DNA from: a bacterium
GTDB taxonomy: Bacteria > CLD3 > SB21
Assembly: GCA_008933615.1 (NCBI GenBank)
Contig: WBUR01000001.1
Coordinates: 119,814 to 183,813, forward strand
Direction of reading: 5' to 3'
DNA: 64,000 nucleotides
Positions 33,974 through 43,052 of the stretch are shown in pieces. Every line of letters begins with the position of its first letter. Within the stretch, counting starts at the first letter, position 1. The notes beneath the pieces were generated by a model. The model was given only the letters and a program-made list of their open reading frames with translations, did no database searches and was not told the DNA's origin. The position numbers and the translations under genes are program-made.

Positions 33974-34294
33974 TTAAGATAGAATGGCTTTGGGGGGGCG
34001 TAAAAGAGGAAAGTTCATATAAAAAGGTTTTACTATACTGAGTGTAAATTTCTTTTCTGATAAAGAGTGTGGTGGACAGAGTAAATCAGCAGTTGACAGG
34101 ATAAAAATTGCTCCGCAACAGTTGCATAGGCAGAAAAACGTACAAGAATCAAAATTACTTTCCGCTTTATTTTGTACGTCGTCTTGTTTAATTATATCGT
34201 AGGAGGCTTTGACAGATCGTATGCCTCCATCATCGCACGGAGCAACCGCCAGCCACAAAATGTAGATTGAAAATATTTTAACGAATAAATTCAT
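33974..34294 (-). CDS. Small Cys-rich exported protein (DUF6660-like)
   Basis: A 106-residue protein with an N-terminal signal segment (LFVKIFSIYILWLAVAPCDD), followed by DSCTFFCLCNCCGAIF, which contains five cysteines in nine residues apart from the first. This layout and position resemble the small DUF6660-type proteins encoded immediately upstream of CzcA/CusA-type efflux genes in Bacteroidota. The cysteines may bind metal. It lies about 100 bp upstream of the pump start and is probably in the same operon. Assignment to DUF6660 is by memory of the pattern. Confidence 0.65.
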   Translation of the reverse strand: MNLFVKIFSIYILWLAVAPCDDGGIRSVKASYDIIKQDDVQNKAESNFDSCTFFCLCNCCGAIFILSTADLLCPPHSLSEKKFTLSIVKPFYMNFPLLRPPKAILS

Positions 34295-34420
34295 GAATGT
34301 CTCTTAAAAATTAACTGGGCGAGTGTACTTTTTCTTCAACATAAAGTCAAGAGCTTTTAATTTTTCAGATAAAATCAAATTACACCATGCTAATGTATTC
34401 CACGTCCACATCTCACATAC

Positions 34421-35377
34421 CTAAAACACATACGCGATCGCAAAATCCGACGTTCCGTATCCCACGCCTGCACGCCGGTCAAGAATAAACGCATATTCAA
34501 ACTTAAACTTTTTTTCTTTCACAACGAACGGAATTGAAAATCCTGCCGTCCAGTCCGTGTCATCGAGCCCGGTTCGAAGAAAATATTTGTTCATGAGGTT
34601 CGCTTCGATTCCGAAATGCCATTTTGAAGATTGTTTGGAATTCATTTCCAGATCGGAAACAAATAACAGGTTTTTTACCGATCCTTGCAGAGGCAGTATA
34701 TAAGCAGCTCCTAATTTGGTTATCCGGGGAAATTTATCTTTGGTGGTTTCATTGCCAAACCCCGATGCGTCGCGCGAATAGTCCAGCGACTGCCCCAGTT
34801 CGTGTATAGATAACCCCAGTGTAAGGCGCGGCAGCGGCTTATACATCATCCCAAAGTCAACGCCGACCGACGATGCGGACACATCATAGACTTTGGTATA
34901 TATAAGCTTGGGCGTAATTCCGACGGCAAAAGTTTCTGTAAAACGCATACCAAATCCCATGAAAACCGTGTATTGTGTGTCTTCGATTTTTTCACCGCTC
35001 GTTTCTCCGTTTGATAATCTTACCTCACTATCTTTAAATCCGCTTTGCAGAACGCCCAACGCAAAACCAGCCTGAGGCGGCAAGGGACGTGAAAAACCGG
35101 CATACGTAAACGTTCGGTCAAAAGATAACAGGCTGTAGGACAACGCGACTTCTCTTGATCTTACAAAAGCCAGGCCGGCCGGATTATAATACGGCGCATA
35201 CGCGTTGTCGGCAACAGCGGTGTACGCGTCGCCGAGTCCTTTGGCGCGCGGGCCGAGACCAATTCGTAAAAAAGATCCAGCTTGCCCTGCTGATTCTCCG
35301 GCATTCAGAGAATACAAACTGCAAAGGGCGCTAAGAATGCAAAGACATTTAAAACTTTTAAAAATCCTAGATATCAA
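34421..35377 (-). CDS. PorV/UPF0164-like outer-membrane protein
   Basis: An outer-membrane barrel of the PorV/PorQ (UPF0164) family. The conserved opening AGSFLRIGLGPRAKGLGDAY, then TAVADNAYAPYYNPAGLAFV (the G-A-Y..YNPAG signature), is near the mature N-terminus, and the C-terminal strand ends FAIAYVF. PorV proteins take part in type-IX-type secretion and attachment of surface proteins. The start is uncertain. The open frame from 35443 runs through low-complexity repeat sequence, so a TTG at 35377 just before a signal-like segment (FKCLCILSALCSLYSLNA) is preferred. It is downstream of a propeller protein that carries a FlgD/T9SS-type C-terminal domain. Confidence 0.8.
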   Translation of the reverse strand: MISRIFKSFKCLCILSALCSLYSLNAGESAGQAGSFLRIGLGPRAKGLGDAYTAVADNAYAPYYNPAGLAFVRSREVALSYSLLSFDRTFTYAGFSRPLPPQAGFALGVLQSGFKDSEVRLSNGETSGEKIEDTQYTVFMGFGMRFTETFAVGITPKLIYTKVYDVSASSVGVDFGMMYKPLPRLTLGLSIHELGQSLDYSRDASGFGNETTKDKFPRITKLGAAYILPLQGSVKNLLFVSDLEMNSKQSSKWHFGIEANLMNKYFLRTGLDDTDWTAGFSIPFVVKEKKFKFEYAFILDRRAGVGYGTSDFAIAYVF

Positions 35378-35402
35378 CTTTTCTTGCCTTTTTAAATCGT
35401 AT

Positions 35403-35480
35403 ACAAAAATCAAATGAACAATGAGTAATGAATAATGGATCAATGATACAATCGATAAATGACCAAATGACTCAATGACC
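35403..35480. repeat. Low-complexity CAATGA-word repeat
   Basis: Words such as CAATGAGTAATGAATAATGG, ATCAATGATACAATCG and AAATGACTCAATGAC follow each other. It shares ATGACTCAATGAC with the reverse complement of the block near 2384-2478. It sits between the PorV-like gene and the upstream propeller gene and invades the apparent 5' end of the former. Confidence 0.5.
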
Positions 35481-35484
35481 TGAA

Positions 35485-37104
35485 TTAGTTTCTTACAGTT
35501 AATTTCCCCCAGAATTTTTTTCCACCCGCTTCAATAATATATATGTATGTACCGTTCGCAACCCGCACACCTTTGTTATTCAATCCGTTCCATGCAAAGG
35601 CCTTAGTGATCGGTTCATTTTTGGCAACGGTTGACACTAAATCCATCGCGAAGTCATATACTTTAATTGTAGCCTTGTCCGTTGCGGAATTCATGCCGGT
35701 TTGATCAAATTGAAAACGAACTACATTCAGTTCAGCTCCCGGCGAAAAAGGGTTTGGATAAGTATAACTTTTTGGCGTGCTGTTTTTTCCTGCTTCTTTA
35801 TATGCACGCGCTAAAGTCCATGTCTGTCCGTTGTCATCAGAGATAGCAAGCCCGTCTACACTTCCAAAATAAATAATGCCCTGAACAGTATCTATTCCTA
35901 CCGAAGGAAATTCCGAAGCGTAATTTCGATCGCCGTTGTTTTTATCTATCAGTGTCAAAAAATGTTCCCATGTCAAACCCAGGTCATTTGACCGATAGAC
36001 GCCGTCACTCGTCGCCGCATATACGATCTTACCGTCAAACGCAACATTGTACACAAACGGGCCTCGCAATGCCACACGCCATGAGGCTCCGCTGTCGGAA
36101 GTCACGCTGAGGCCGTGTTCTTCAGACTCGCTTAACGCGCGGTTCGTTGACGCCCAAATATTACGGTTCGTCGTACCGTTTTCCGTATATATTTGTTCGC
36201 CGATCGCCGTAACCAAATTTCCAGAGATACCGCTGTTCGTTGCGGTATATTTTTTCCAACTCATACCGCCGTCCGTGGAATGATTGATACCTCCTGCCGA
36301 ACCGGCCCAAATACCGTCGCGAGCTGCAATCACAGAGAAAACGCGGTAGTTCAAGTGTTCTATCGGATCGATGTCGAAGGAATAACTGGTGTCGGCGCGA
36401 ACTTCATCTAATTGCGTCGGCGGAAGCGGCGCTTGAGTGAAAAACCCAATGGAGCCGTCAGTATTAATTTTCGCAAATCGTAAACCGCCGCCAAAACAAG
36501 CCAGCCAAACCGACGTGTCCGTGACGGCCACATCAAAACTCACGTTATCGATATTTGACTTGACGGCCACCATATAGATCGTATCGGTTACAAACGGCGT
36601 TTGCCGGATCATAAAATCCTTCGCAAGCTGAAATATTTGCGGCTGACCGCCGGGCCCGCTGCGGGTAATGCTTCCAAGCGTATTGGACGTATCTCTCGGC
36701 TGCGTAACGTGCGTCCACGACTGTCCGAAATCTTTGGATATGCTGATTCCGCCGCCGCCGCCATACGTTGGTTGTACGGATAAAGAGGTATCGAAGATCG
36801 TTGTGACGAAAATTTTTGATTTAAAATAATCGATAGCCTGGATACTTCCTTTATAAATTCCGTCCGAAGTTGAAATAATTTTCCACGATGCGCCGCCATC
36901 GGTAGTGATGTTCAGTTTTCCGCCGGCTTCTACAAGTACGGTATCTTCATGAACCGTGATCACACCAATGAAGTTTCCGGATGGGCGAGGTGATACTTCA
37001 GATAAATTACTTTTTTCATTGGCCAATTTAAAACTATAAACGGGTTTCTGAGAAAAAACCATCTGCGGGAGAAAGAATAATAAGTAAAATAGGATTGTTC
37101 GCAT
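35485..37104 (-). CDS. Secreted beta-propeller protein with FlgD-like C-terminal domain
   Basis: A 539-residue protein with a signal peptide ending VFSQ. Repeats of the BNR/Ycf48-like type (DGGASWKIIS, DFGQSWTHVT, DGGMSWKKYT, DSGASWRVAL, DLGLTWEHFL, DNGQTWTLA) indicate a sialidase-type beta-propeller. The last about 85 residues contain YPNPFSPGAEL and then FAWNGLNNKGVRVANGTYIY, a FlgD Ig-like or type-IX-sorting-like domain. It is therefore probably a secreted or surface protein. The lipoprotein gene upstream ends 10 bp before it, and a PorV-like gene follows downstream. Confidence 0.85.
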   Translation of the reverse strand: MRTILFYLLFFLPQMVFSQKPVYSFKLANEKSNLSEVSPRPSGNFIGVITVHEDTVLVEAGGKLNITTDGGASWKIISTSDGIYKGSIQAIDYFKSKIFVTTIFDTSLSVQPTYGGGGGISISKDFGQSWTHVTQPRDTSNTLGSITRSGPGGQPQIFQLAKDFMIRQTPFVTDTIYMVAVKSNIDNVSFDVAVTDTSVWLACFGGGLRFAKINTDGSIGFFTQAPLPPTQLDEVRADTSYSFDIDPIEHLNYRVFSVIAARDGIWAGSAGGINHSTDGGMSWKKYTATNSGISGNLVTAIGEQIYTENGTTNRNIWASTNRALSESEEHGLSVTSDSGASWRVALRGPFVYNVAFDGKIVYAATSDGVYRSNDLGLTWEHFLTLIDKNNGDRNYASEFPSVGIDTVQGIIYFGSVDGLAISDDNGQTWTLARAYKEAGKNSTPKSYTYPNPFSPGAELNVVRFQFDQTGMNSATDKATIKVYDFAMDLVSTVAKNEPITKAFAWNGLNNKGVRVANGTYIYIIEAGGKKFWGKLTVRN

Positions 37105-37114
37105 GAATAGTTTA

Positions 37115-37867
37115 TTAATTGATGATCACAATAGTTTTCTGAATGCTGTTACTTTTTAAACCTAATCGATCCGTAGCCTGAAAAGTAAAGAGATAACTTC
37201 CGTTGGGCGGAGGCGGATTTACCAAAACCAGTTCTGAATAGATTCCGTCACCCGCTGTCACATCTCCATTGGAGCCGTTATCATTGAGATTAAGCACTAA
37301 CCCGCTCGGCGTCTTTCGCGTAACAGAAAGCACGTCGGATAATCCTTCCGGATCGGTTACAACAACCGTGATAAGAAATTCTGTTACAAGGGATGTGTTG
37401 ACCGTGTCAGGAGCGAAAAGATTACTGATAACAGGAGGATGAGCGTTGGCCGGGTTTTGGGAAATGATGACCGATTGCGGCGTGCCGGGATTTTTTCCTT
37501 TTTCGGAAACCGTGAATACAAATTCAAATTGCGATGTGACCTGGGCTAATAGCGCGCTACGGTTGACAATTCCGGTAAATATATAATCGTTAGCCAAATA
37601 ATCGCCCGCAAGGCCGTCGTCGGTAAATAATTTACTGAATGCTGTTCCAACGGAATTTCCAGCGGCTGTGGATACGGACACTTTTAAAGAAAGCGAATCA
37701 TTCTCGAAATCATACGTTTTTACGAAAATAGTATCGTTGGCAGAAACAAAAGAGGGGGCATGGATAGACAATATCTCAGGAGGTTGGTTGAGTGGACTCT
37801 CCTGAACATCTCGGCAGCCTGCAAGTAAAACAAGAACTCCTGTTGAGAAAATACAAAAACGTACCAT
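37115..37867 (-). CDS. Ig-like-domain lipoprotein
   Basis: A 250-residue lipoprotein: the signal ends in VLLAGC (Cys18). Two Ig/cadherin-like domains follow. The first spans about 28-140 (SFVSANDTIFVKTYDFENDS), the second about 145-250 with PPVISNLFAPDTVN, VTDPEGLSDVLSV and DNGSNGDVTAGDGIYS. These resemble the choice-of-anchor or fibronectin-like modules of FCB surface proteins. It is probably anchored in the outer membrane. It is the first gene of an operon with the propeller and the PorV-like protein. Confidence 0.75.
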   Translation of the reverse strand: MVRFCIFSTGVLVLLAGCRDVQESPLNQPPEILSIHAPSFVSANDTIFVKTYDFENDSLSLKVSVSTAAGNSVGTAFSKLFTDDGLAGDYLANDYIFTGIVNRSALLAQVTSQFEFVFTVSEKGKNPGTPQSVIISQNPANAHPPVISNLFAPDTVNTSLVTEFLITVVVTDPEGLSDVLSVTRKTPSGLVLNLNDNGSNGDVTAGDGIYSELVLVNPPPPNGSYLFTFQATDRLGLKSNSIQKTIVIIN

Positions 37868-37973
37868 GAGCTCCGATAAAATTAAATCTGAAAAAATGTA
37901 GAAAAAACGAAGCGATTTGTCAACAGTGGATTTGGTGGTTAGTACGAAGTTGGCACACCTGCAATTATTTTAT

Positions 37974-38129
37974 GTGCTTATCGGGTTTACTCACATACGT
38001 CATGGTGAGCCCTTCGGCAGGGCTCAGGACAAGCTTGTCGAACCATGACCAAGTTTAGTAAAATCAGTCTTCGACTTCGCTCAGACTGAAGTGTTTTCTT
38101 CCATTTGTGAGCCAACCCGATAAGCAACG
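37974..38129. mobile_element. MITE-like element, copy 2 (156 bp)
   Basis: Nearly identical to the element at 25067-25222, with only a few base differences and the same inverted ends. The 9-bp direct repeat TTATTTTAT flanks it (37965-37973 and 38130-38138). The right-hand repeat holds the last two codons and the stop of the adjacent gene, so the element inserted exactly at that stop codon and restored it by target duplication. Confidence 0.85.
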
Positions 38130-39188
38130 TTATTTTATACCTTTGCCAAGGTAATCAAAAGGATCAAAGTCTTCAAAGTTTATCATGCCAAAATCTTTGG
38201 GTGGTTTAAATGTTGCATCTTCTGACTTTGTTTCATCGAAGCTGTCATGCGACCCTTCATTTGCCTCGATTAACTGCCATTGGTCATATTTTCTTGAATA
38301 TCCGAATTTATATGACCGCCCCCATCTTATCCTTGACCCGCCATAGTGCGATATTCTAAACCACTTGGTTCCAGTTTCTATTCCGCTAAACGGATCGCCA
38401 AATGCGCCGCCGCACGAAGAACACAGTACAACCAGGCTGTTGGTCGAATGAACCACATAACTTTCGCCTTTTTTTATGATGATGAATAGTTTTCTATCAC
38501 GATCTTCTTTCCATTCACTATCATTGGGATCCAATCCGGTTGCGACTATGTATTCGTCAACCGAATCCCCGTTGATATCGGCTACGGCATGTGCAATCAC
38601 TTTGGAATCCTTATTGAGTAAAAGCATGACAGGTTCGGGCAATTGGCTTAAGGCATCATGGAAGTTCCTGAGCTCTGTGTCGACCCCTCTAAGAAACATT
38701 TCGGTGGATTCACCGACACGGGCCATGATCTCATTGTTAGGTTTTTCTTCCAAATCGTCTATTGGTCTCTCATTGGAAGGTTTTTGTTTTAAATATGCCT
38801 GGATAATCTCCTTGTTCCAAAAGTAGACTGATTCTTGTTTTTCGGTTCCATCAGGTTCACCTGAATGAATGAAAATGAAAACAATCTCGCCGTTCGCGAA
38901 GTAATATTCGTAATGGCTCCAGTATCCTTCTTCGCCATGGCTGAATTTAAGCAACACTACTTGTTTTGAAGCATCAAGATATCCGGTGTAGTTGGTGCTG
39001 TTCCAATAGGACGCCCCTGCGTCCCAGCGAACAACTTTTTCGGTATAAGAATTTAGTTCCGAATTTATTTTGTGGCACTTGATTCTTATGTCATTAACCA
39101 GTTCTTCCTTAGTTGATTGTGAATGAATATGTGGTACCGAAAATACGATCAGCAAAATGACTATAAATACAATTCGTTTTTTCTTCAT
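38130..39188 (-). CDS. Exported protein, function unknown
   Basis: A 352-residue protein with a signal peptide (MKKKRIVFIVILLIVFSVPH). A segment VIAHAVADINGDSVDEYIVA resembles a calcium-binding FG-GAP/VCBS-like loop (DxNGDxxxE). A later segment contains LCSSCGGAFGDPFSGIE and YGGSRIRWGRSYKFGYSRKY. The N-terminal half carries DASKQVVLLKFSHGEEGYWS and a conserved-looking YYFANGEIVFIFIHSGE. This pattern resembles small secreted proteins with a nuclear-transport-like fold, but no family is certain. It is a single gene; the stop codon sits inside the MITE target duplication. Confidence 0.6.
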   Translation of the reverse strand: MKKKRIVFIVILLIVFSVPHIHSQSTKEELVNDIRIKCHKINSELNSYTEKVVRWDAGASYWNSTNYTGYLDASKQVVLLKFSHGEEGYWSHYEYYFANGEIVFIFIHSGEPDGTEKQESVYFWNKEIIQAYLKQKPSNERPIDDLEEKPNNEIMARVGESTEMFLRGVDTELRNFHDALSQLPEPVMLLLNKDSKVIAHAVADINGDSVDEYIVATGLDPNDSEWKEDRDRKLFIIIKKGESYVVHSTNSLVVLCSSCGGAFGDPFSGIETGTKWFRISHYGGSRIRWGRSYKFGYSRKYDQWQLIEANEGSHDSFDETKSEDATFKPPKDFGMINFEDFDPFDYLGKGIK

Positions 39189-39364
39189 ATCGCCTCCGAC
39201 TATTTTACACTCCGGTAATAGTAATAAGATATCTATGAAAAATACGGAAATATCCTGCTATGGTGTTTAAAGTTAGGTATGCAAAAATTCTATGTCAATT
39301 ATTATTTGGAATTAAATTAACCTGTTGTTACATATTGCAGAACCCCTGCCGGTATTTAAATGCC

Positions 39365-39393
39365 TTGATTCACTTTGTAAACTTGCCTATATT
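39365..39393 (+). promoter_or_regulatory. Sigma70-type promoter for the GH57 gene
   Basis: TTGATT (39365-39370), 17-bp spacer, TATATT (39388-39393), about 30 bp before the start codon. Confidence 0.55.
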
Positions 39394-39426
39394 TTTTTGT
39401 CATTTTGATCACCCCTTGAGGCATTC

Positions 39427-41169
39427 ATGAAAAAATCTTCCGTCGGCAATTTCGTACTCGTACTGCACAGCCATTTACCTTATGTCATGAACCATGGCAA
39501 ATGGCCCCACGGTATGGAATGGCTTTTTGAGGCGGCGTCCGAGACGTATATACCTCTGCTTAATATTCTAAATGAACTGCTGGCTGAAGGAAAACGGCCC
39601 AAACTGACGATCAGCATCACCCCGGTCTTGGCAGAACAGTTATCGCACCCCCATTTTATCAGCGAATTTTTACAGTATCTCGACGATGAAATCGAACGTG
39701 CCCATGAAGACATGGCAACATTTCATTCAGATGAAAAAGAAAGGCCGTTCCTACCGATCGCTTTTTTTTGGCTGGAATTTTATAAAAGCATAAAACATGA
39801 TTTTACTGTAAAGTATCATACCGATATTATCGGTGCATTCCGTAAATTACAGGACGCGGGTTGTTTAGATATTATTACCTGCGGCGCCACGCACGGCTAT
39901 TTTCCTTTGCTTGGCCTGGACTCCAGCATTCAGGCGCAAGTGAAAATGGCCATACTGACGCATGAAAAACATTTTGGTAAAAAACCCCGAGGCATCTGGT
40001 TACCGGAATGCGCATACCGCCCGCGTTATTTCTGGAAACCGATGGTCGCCTCCACGCTCGGCGATGTGCCATACTCACGCAAAGGCGTTGAGGAAATTTT
40101 GGAAGAAAACGATTTGCACTATTTTATCGTTGATTCTTCGCTGGTGGAAGGCGGCAAAGCGCTCGGTATTTACTTGGGTCGTTTTGAGAATTTACGCAAA
40201 CTTGTAGAGCAATTCGATAAGAGCGAACAATTTAAGTCCGTTCCGGACGGTTCGCATTCGGTTTACGAAGTATATCGTACCAAATCATCTCCTCAATCCG
40301 GTTCCGAATCCGTTGCTATATTTGCGCGCGATGTCGAGACTTCCATGCAGGTTTGGAGCAGTGAACAAGGTTATCCTGGAGGAGAATGGTATCTTGATTT
40401 TCATAAAAAGCACCACCAAAGCGGCCATCGGTATTGGCGGGTCACCAGCCTGCAGGCTGATCTCGGACTCAAAACGGCTTATCAACCTGAAAAAATTGAA
40501 GCGGCGCTAAATGAAGACGCGGATCATTTTGTAACGTCGATCCGATCGGCCCTGCAAAAATTTAAAGATACTCACGGTTATGAAGGAACTCTCACGGCGC
40601 CGTTTGACTCGGAACTTTTCGGACACTGGTGGTTTGAAGGACCGGCATTTCTAAAAAAAGTTTTTGAAAGACTCAGCGATAATGAAGATGTTAACGTGAT
40701 GCATTGTGCGCAGTCCGTCAGTGAACATCCTCCGGAAAAAATTATATCTATGCCGGAAGGCTCGTGGGGTGCCGGCGGCAATCATTACGTTTGGATGAAT
40801 AACGAAGTAGCCTGGATATGGCCTTACATTTATGACGCTGAACTCGATATGCGCGCTTCCGTGAAACAGTGGAATCACTCAGCCGACTCCGAGTGGACAG
40901 CGATTCTGAAGCAAATGGCTCGTGAATTATTATTGCTGCAATCCTCCGATTGGCCATTTTTGATCAGCACGCAATCCGCCACTGATTATTCGACGGAACG
41001 GTTTTTGGCGCATCACGACTGCTTCGAACGTCTTTCAGCTCTCTCGATGAAAAGGGCAGAAGGAAATTCTTTGGCCGAGGAGGAGAAAAACTGGCTTGCT
41101 ACGATTCAGTCTGAGGATTATCTGTTTGATGAAGAATTGATAGATGTAAGTTGGTTTCTGAATGATTGA
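39427..41169 (+). CDS. GH57-family 1,4-alpha-glucan branching enzyme
   Basis: A 580-residue GH57 glycoside hydrolase. The conserved GH57 motifs are visible: VLHSHLPYV, then CGATHGYFPLL, then GIWLPECAYRP with the nucleophile Glu194, and APFDSELFGHWWFEGP with the acid/base Asp394. The AmyC-like C-terminal domain holds GSWGAGGNHYVWMNNEVAWI, the signature of branching enzymes. It introduces alpha-1,6 branches in glycogen-type glucans. Length fits the GH57 branching-enzyme group (about 520-600). There are no other glycogen genes in the window. A promoter lies just upstream. Confidence 0.9.
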   Translation: MKKSSVGNFVLVLHSHLPYVMNHGKWPHGMEWLFEAASETYIPLLNILNELLAEGKRPKLTISITPVLAEQLSHPHFISEFLQYLDDEIERAHEDMATFHSDEKERPFLPIAFFWLEFYKSIKHDFTVKYHTDIIGAFRKLQDAGCLDIITCGATHGYFPLLGLDSSIQAQVKMAILTHEKHFGKKPRGIWLPECAYRPRYFWKPMVASTLGDVPYSRKGVEEILEENDLHYFIVDSSLVEGGKALGIYLGRFENLRKLVEQFDKSEQFKSVPDGSHSVYEVYRTKSSPQSGSESVAIFARDVETSMQVWSSEQGYPGGEWYLDFHKKHHQSGHRYWRVTSLQADLGLKTAYQPEKIEAALNEDADHFVTSIRSALQKFKDTHGYEGTLTAPFDSELFGHWWFEGPAFLKKVFERLSDNEDVNVMHCAQSVSEHPPEKIISMPEGSWGAGGNHYVWMNNEVAWIWPYIYDAELDMRASVKQWNHSADSEWTAILKQMARELLLLQSSDWPFLISTQSATDYSTERFLAHHDCFERLSALSMKRAEGNSLAEEEKNWLATIQSEDYLFDEELIDVSWFLND

Positions 41170-41218
41170 TTTGATGCAAGTGAAGGCCGCTTACACTTTT
41201 AACATTAATTCAAATTTC

Positions 41219-41247
41219 TTGAATTTTCGACGGATATAAATTATTTT
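41219..41247 (+). promoter_or_regulatory. Possible sigma70 promoter
   Basis: TTGAAT (41219-41224), 17-bp spacer, TATTTT (41242-41247), 35 bp before the start at 41282. The ribosome-binding site is AGAGGAG. Confidence 0.4.
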
Positions 41248-41281
41248 AGTATATTATCAACTAAATATAGAGGAGATATGT

Positions 41282-41764
41282 ATGAAACGTTTTACCGCTG
41301 TGACTTTGATTGCTCTTATGAGTTTAATCGTTATTTCATCAAGCTCATTTGCGCAGATTGGGTTAAAATTTGGCCCTCGCGTAGGAACTGAAACCAAAAA
41401 CGGAGATCTTTTTGCCGGCGCTCAGGTCGAAGCAAGTATTCTAATGATCACATTAGTTCCAAATGTCGAATATGTTTTTGTAAAAGATGCGAAGCAATAT
41501 AATATCAATCTGGACGGACAATACACTGTTTTCGGCGTCGGTGTTGCAAAACTTTTTGCGGGTGCCGGATATACTATGAGCATTGTTGACCTTGACAAAG
41601 TCGGAATAGTTGATCCGAAATCAAAAACTAATAATGGTTTTAACATTCAATTCGGCGGGAAAGCGGGTCTCGGCGGCTTTCAGGTATTTGCGCTTGCAAA
41701 ATATATGCGCATAAATAAAGTAAACAATAACGCGCTCGTCGCCGGTATGAATTTCGGTTTTTGA
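41282..41764 (+). CDS. Small exported beta-barrel-like protein
   Basis: A 160-residue protein with a signal peptide ending SSFAQ. The mature part alternates hydrophobic and polar residues and ends with VAGMNFGF, an aromatic terminal residue as in outer-membrane barrels. It resembles small eight-stranded Bacteroidota outer-membrane proteins. No catalytic or binding motif is seen. It is flanked by a promoter and a terminator, so it is monocistronic. Confidence 0.6.
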   Translation: MKRFTAVTLIALMSLIVISSSSFAQIGLKFGPRVGTETKNGDLFAGAQVEASILMITLVPNVEYVFVKDAKQYNINLDGQYTVFGVGVAKLFAGAGYTMSIVDLDKVGIVDPKSKTNNGFNIQFGGKAGLGGFQVFALAKYMRINKVNNNALVAGMNFGF

Positions 41765-41790
41765 TGATTATTTGAATCCATCTTAGTAAT

Positions 41791-41824
41791 CAAACGAGAT
41801 CAATGTCATTGGTCTCGTTTTTAT
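41791..41824 (+). terminator. Rho-independent terminator
   Basis: AACGAGATCAATG pairs with CATTGGTCTCGTT around a short loop, with a T-rich tail, after the small barrel gene. Confidence 0.85.
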
Positions 41825-41879
41825 TTATTTATTGAAATTATCTCTGGGGTAGAATTCTTTTTCCAATAAAGGAGACATC

Positions 41880-43052
41880 ATGGCATCCAAGTTTAAAGGC
41901 GTAGATTATATCGAGATAGATTCGTTATTATCCGACGAAGAAAAAATGACGCGCGATACCGTGCGGGAATTTGTAGATTCAAAGATTCTGCCCGTGATCG
42001 AGGAACATAATCGTAATTGTACATTCCCGATGGATTTGGTCGGACAGATGGCGGAGCTCGGCGTCTTCGGCGCCAACTTGCCCGAACAATACGGCTGCGC
42101 AGGTATGAATAATGTTGCGTATGGTCTCATCATGCAGGAATTGGAGCGCGGCGACAGCGGCGTTCGCAGTTTCGCGTCCGTACAAGGCGCTTTGGTGATG
42201 TATCCCATCTTTGCTTACGGAACGGAGAAACAAAAACAATATTGGCTGCCGCAGCTGGCGGCCGGCGAAAAAATTGGTTGTTTTGGTTTAACGGAACCTG
42301 ACAACGGCTCCGATCCCGGCGGTATGAAAACACGCGCCGTCAAAGACGGTAAAAACTACATACTCAACGGCGCTAAAATGTGGATCACCAACGGCACCAT
42401 TGCCGACGTGTCGGTTGTGTGGGCTAAGTTGGATGGTGAAATTCGCGGATTTCTAGTAGAAAAGGGCACGCCGGGTTTTTCAGCGCCTGAGATGAAAGGA
42501 AAATTTTCATTACGCGCATCCGTTACGAGCGAACTCGTGATGCAGGACGTCCGAATTCCTGAAGAAAATATTTTACCAAATGCATCCGGCATCAAAGCGC
42601 CACTGGGCTGCCTGACGCAGGCACGTTACGGTATCGCCTGGGGAGCGCTGGGAGCCGCTATGGCGTGTTATGACGCGTCTCTCAATTATTCGCTAAATCG
42701 TATCCAGTTTGACAAGCCCATTGCCGGTTTTCAATTGATACAGGAAAAGTTAGCGTACATGATCACCGAAATAACAAAGGGACAATTATTGGTTCTCCAG
42801 TTAGGACGCCTCAAAGACAAAGGAACCATGAAGTTCAAGCAGGTTTCCATGTCCAAACGAAACAACGTTTACATAGCGCTTGAAATCGCACGAATGGCTC
42901 GCGACATTCATGGGGCGAATGGCATTCTGGATGAGTACCCTGTGATTCGCCACATGATGAATCTTGAATCGGTCAAGACGTATGAAGGCACGCATGATAT
43001 CCACACCCTGATCATCGGAGAAAGCGTTACAGGAATTCCCGCCTACAAATAA
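41880..43052 (+). CDS. Acyl-CoA dehydrogenase (glutaryl-CoA dehydrogenase-like)
   Basis: A 390-residue flavoprotein. Motifs are CFGLTEPDNGSDPGGMKT (FAD and substrate binding), KMWITNG, SLRASVTSELVMQDVRIPEE, and the C-terminal TYEGTHDIHTLIIG, whose Glu is the catalytic base. The combination, including the Ser-Leu-Arg-Ala-Ser substrate loop, is typical of glutaryl-CoA dehydrogenase rather than straight-chain enzymes. It oxidises an acyl-CoA with electrons going to electron-transfer flavoprotein. No ETF gene is in the window. The ribosome-binding site is AAAGGAGA. Confidence 0.9.
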   Translation: MASKFKGVDYIEIDSLLSDEEKMTRDTVREFVDSKILPVIEEHNRNCTFPMDLVGQMAELGVFGANLPEQYGCAGMNNVAYGLIMQELERGDSGVRSFASVQGALVMYPIFAYGTEKQKQYWLPQLAAGEKIGCFGLTEPDNGSDPGGMKTRAVKDGKNYILNGAKMWITNGTIADVSVVWAKLDGEIRGFLVEKGTPGFSAPEMKGKFSLRASVTSELVMQDVRIPEENILPNASGIKAPLGCLTQARYGIAWGALGAAMACYDASLNYSLNRIQFDKPIAGFQLIQEKLAYMITEITKGQLLVLQLGRLKDKGTMKFKQVSMSKRNNVYIALEIARMARDIHGANGILDEYPVIRHMMNLESVKTYEGTHDIHTLIIGESVTGIPAYK

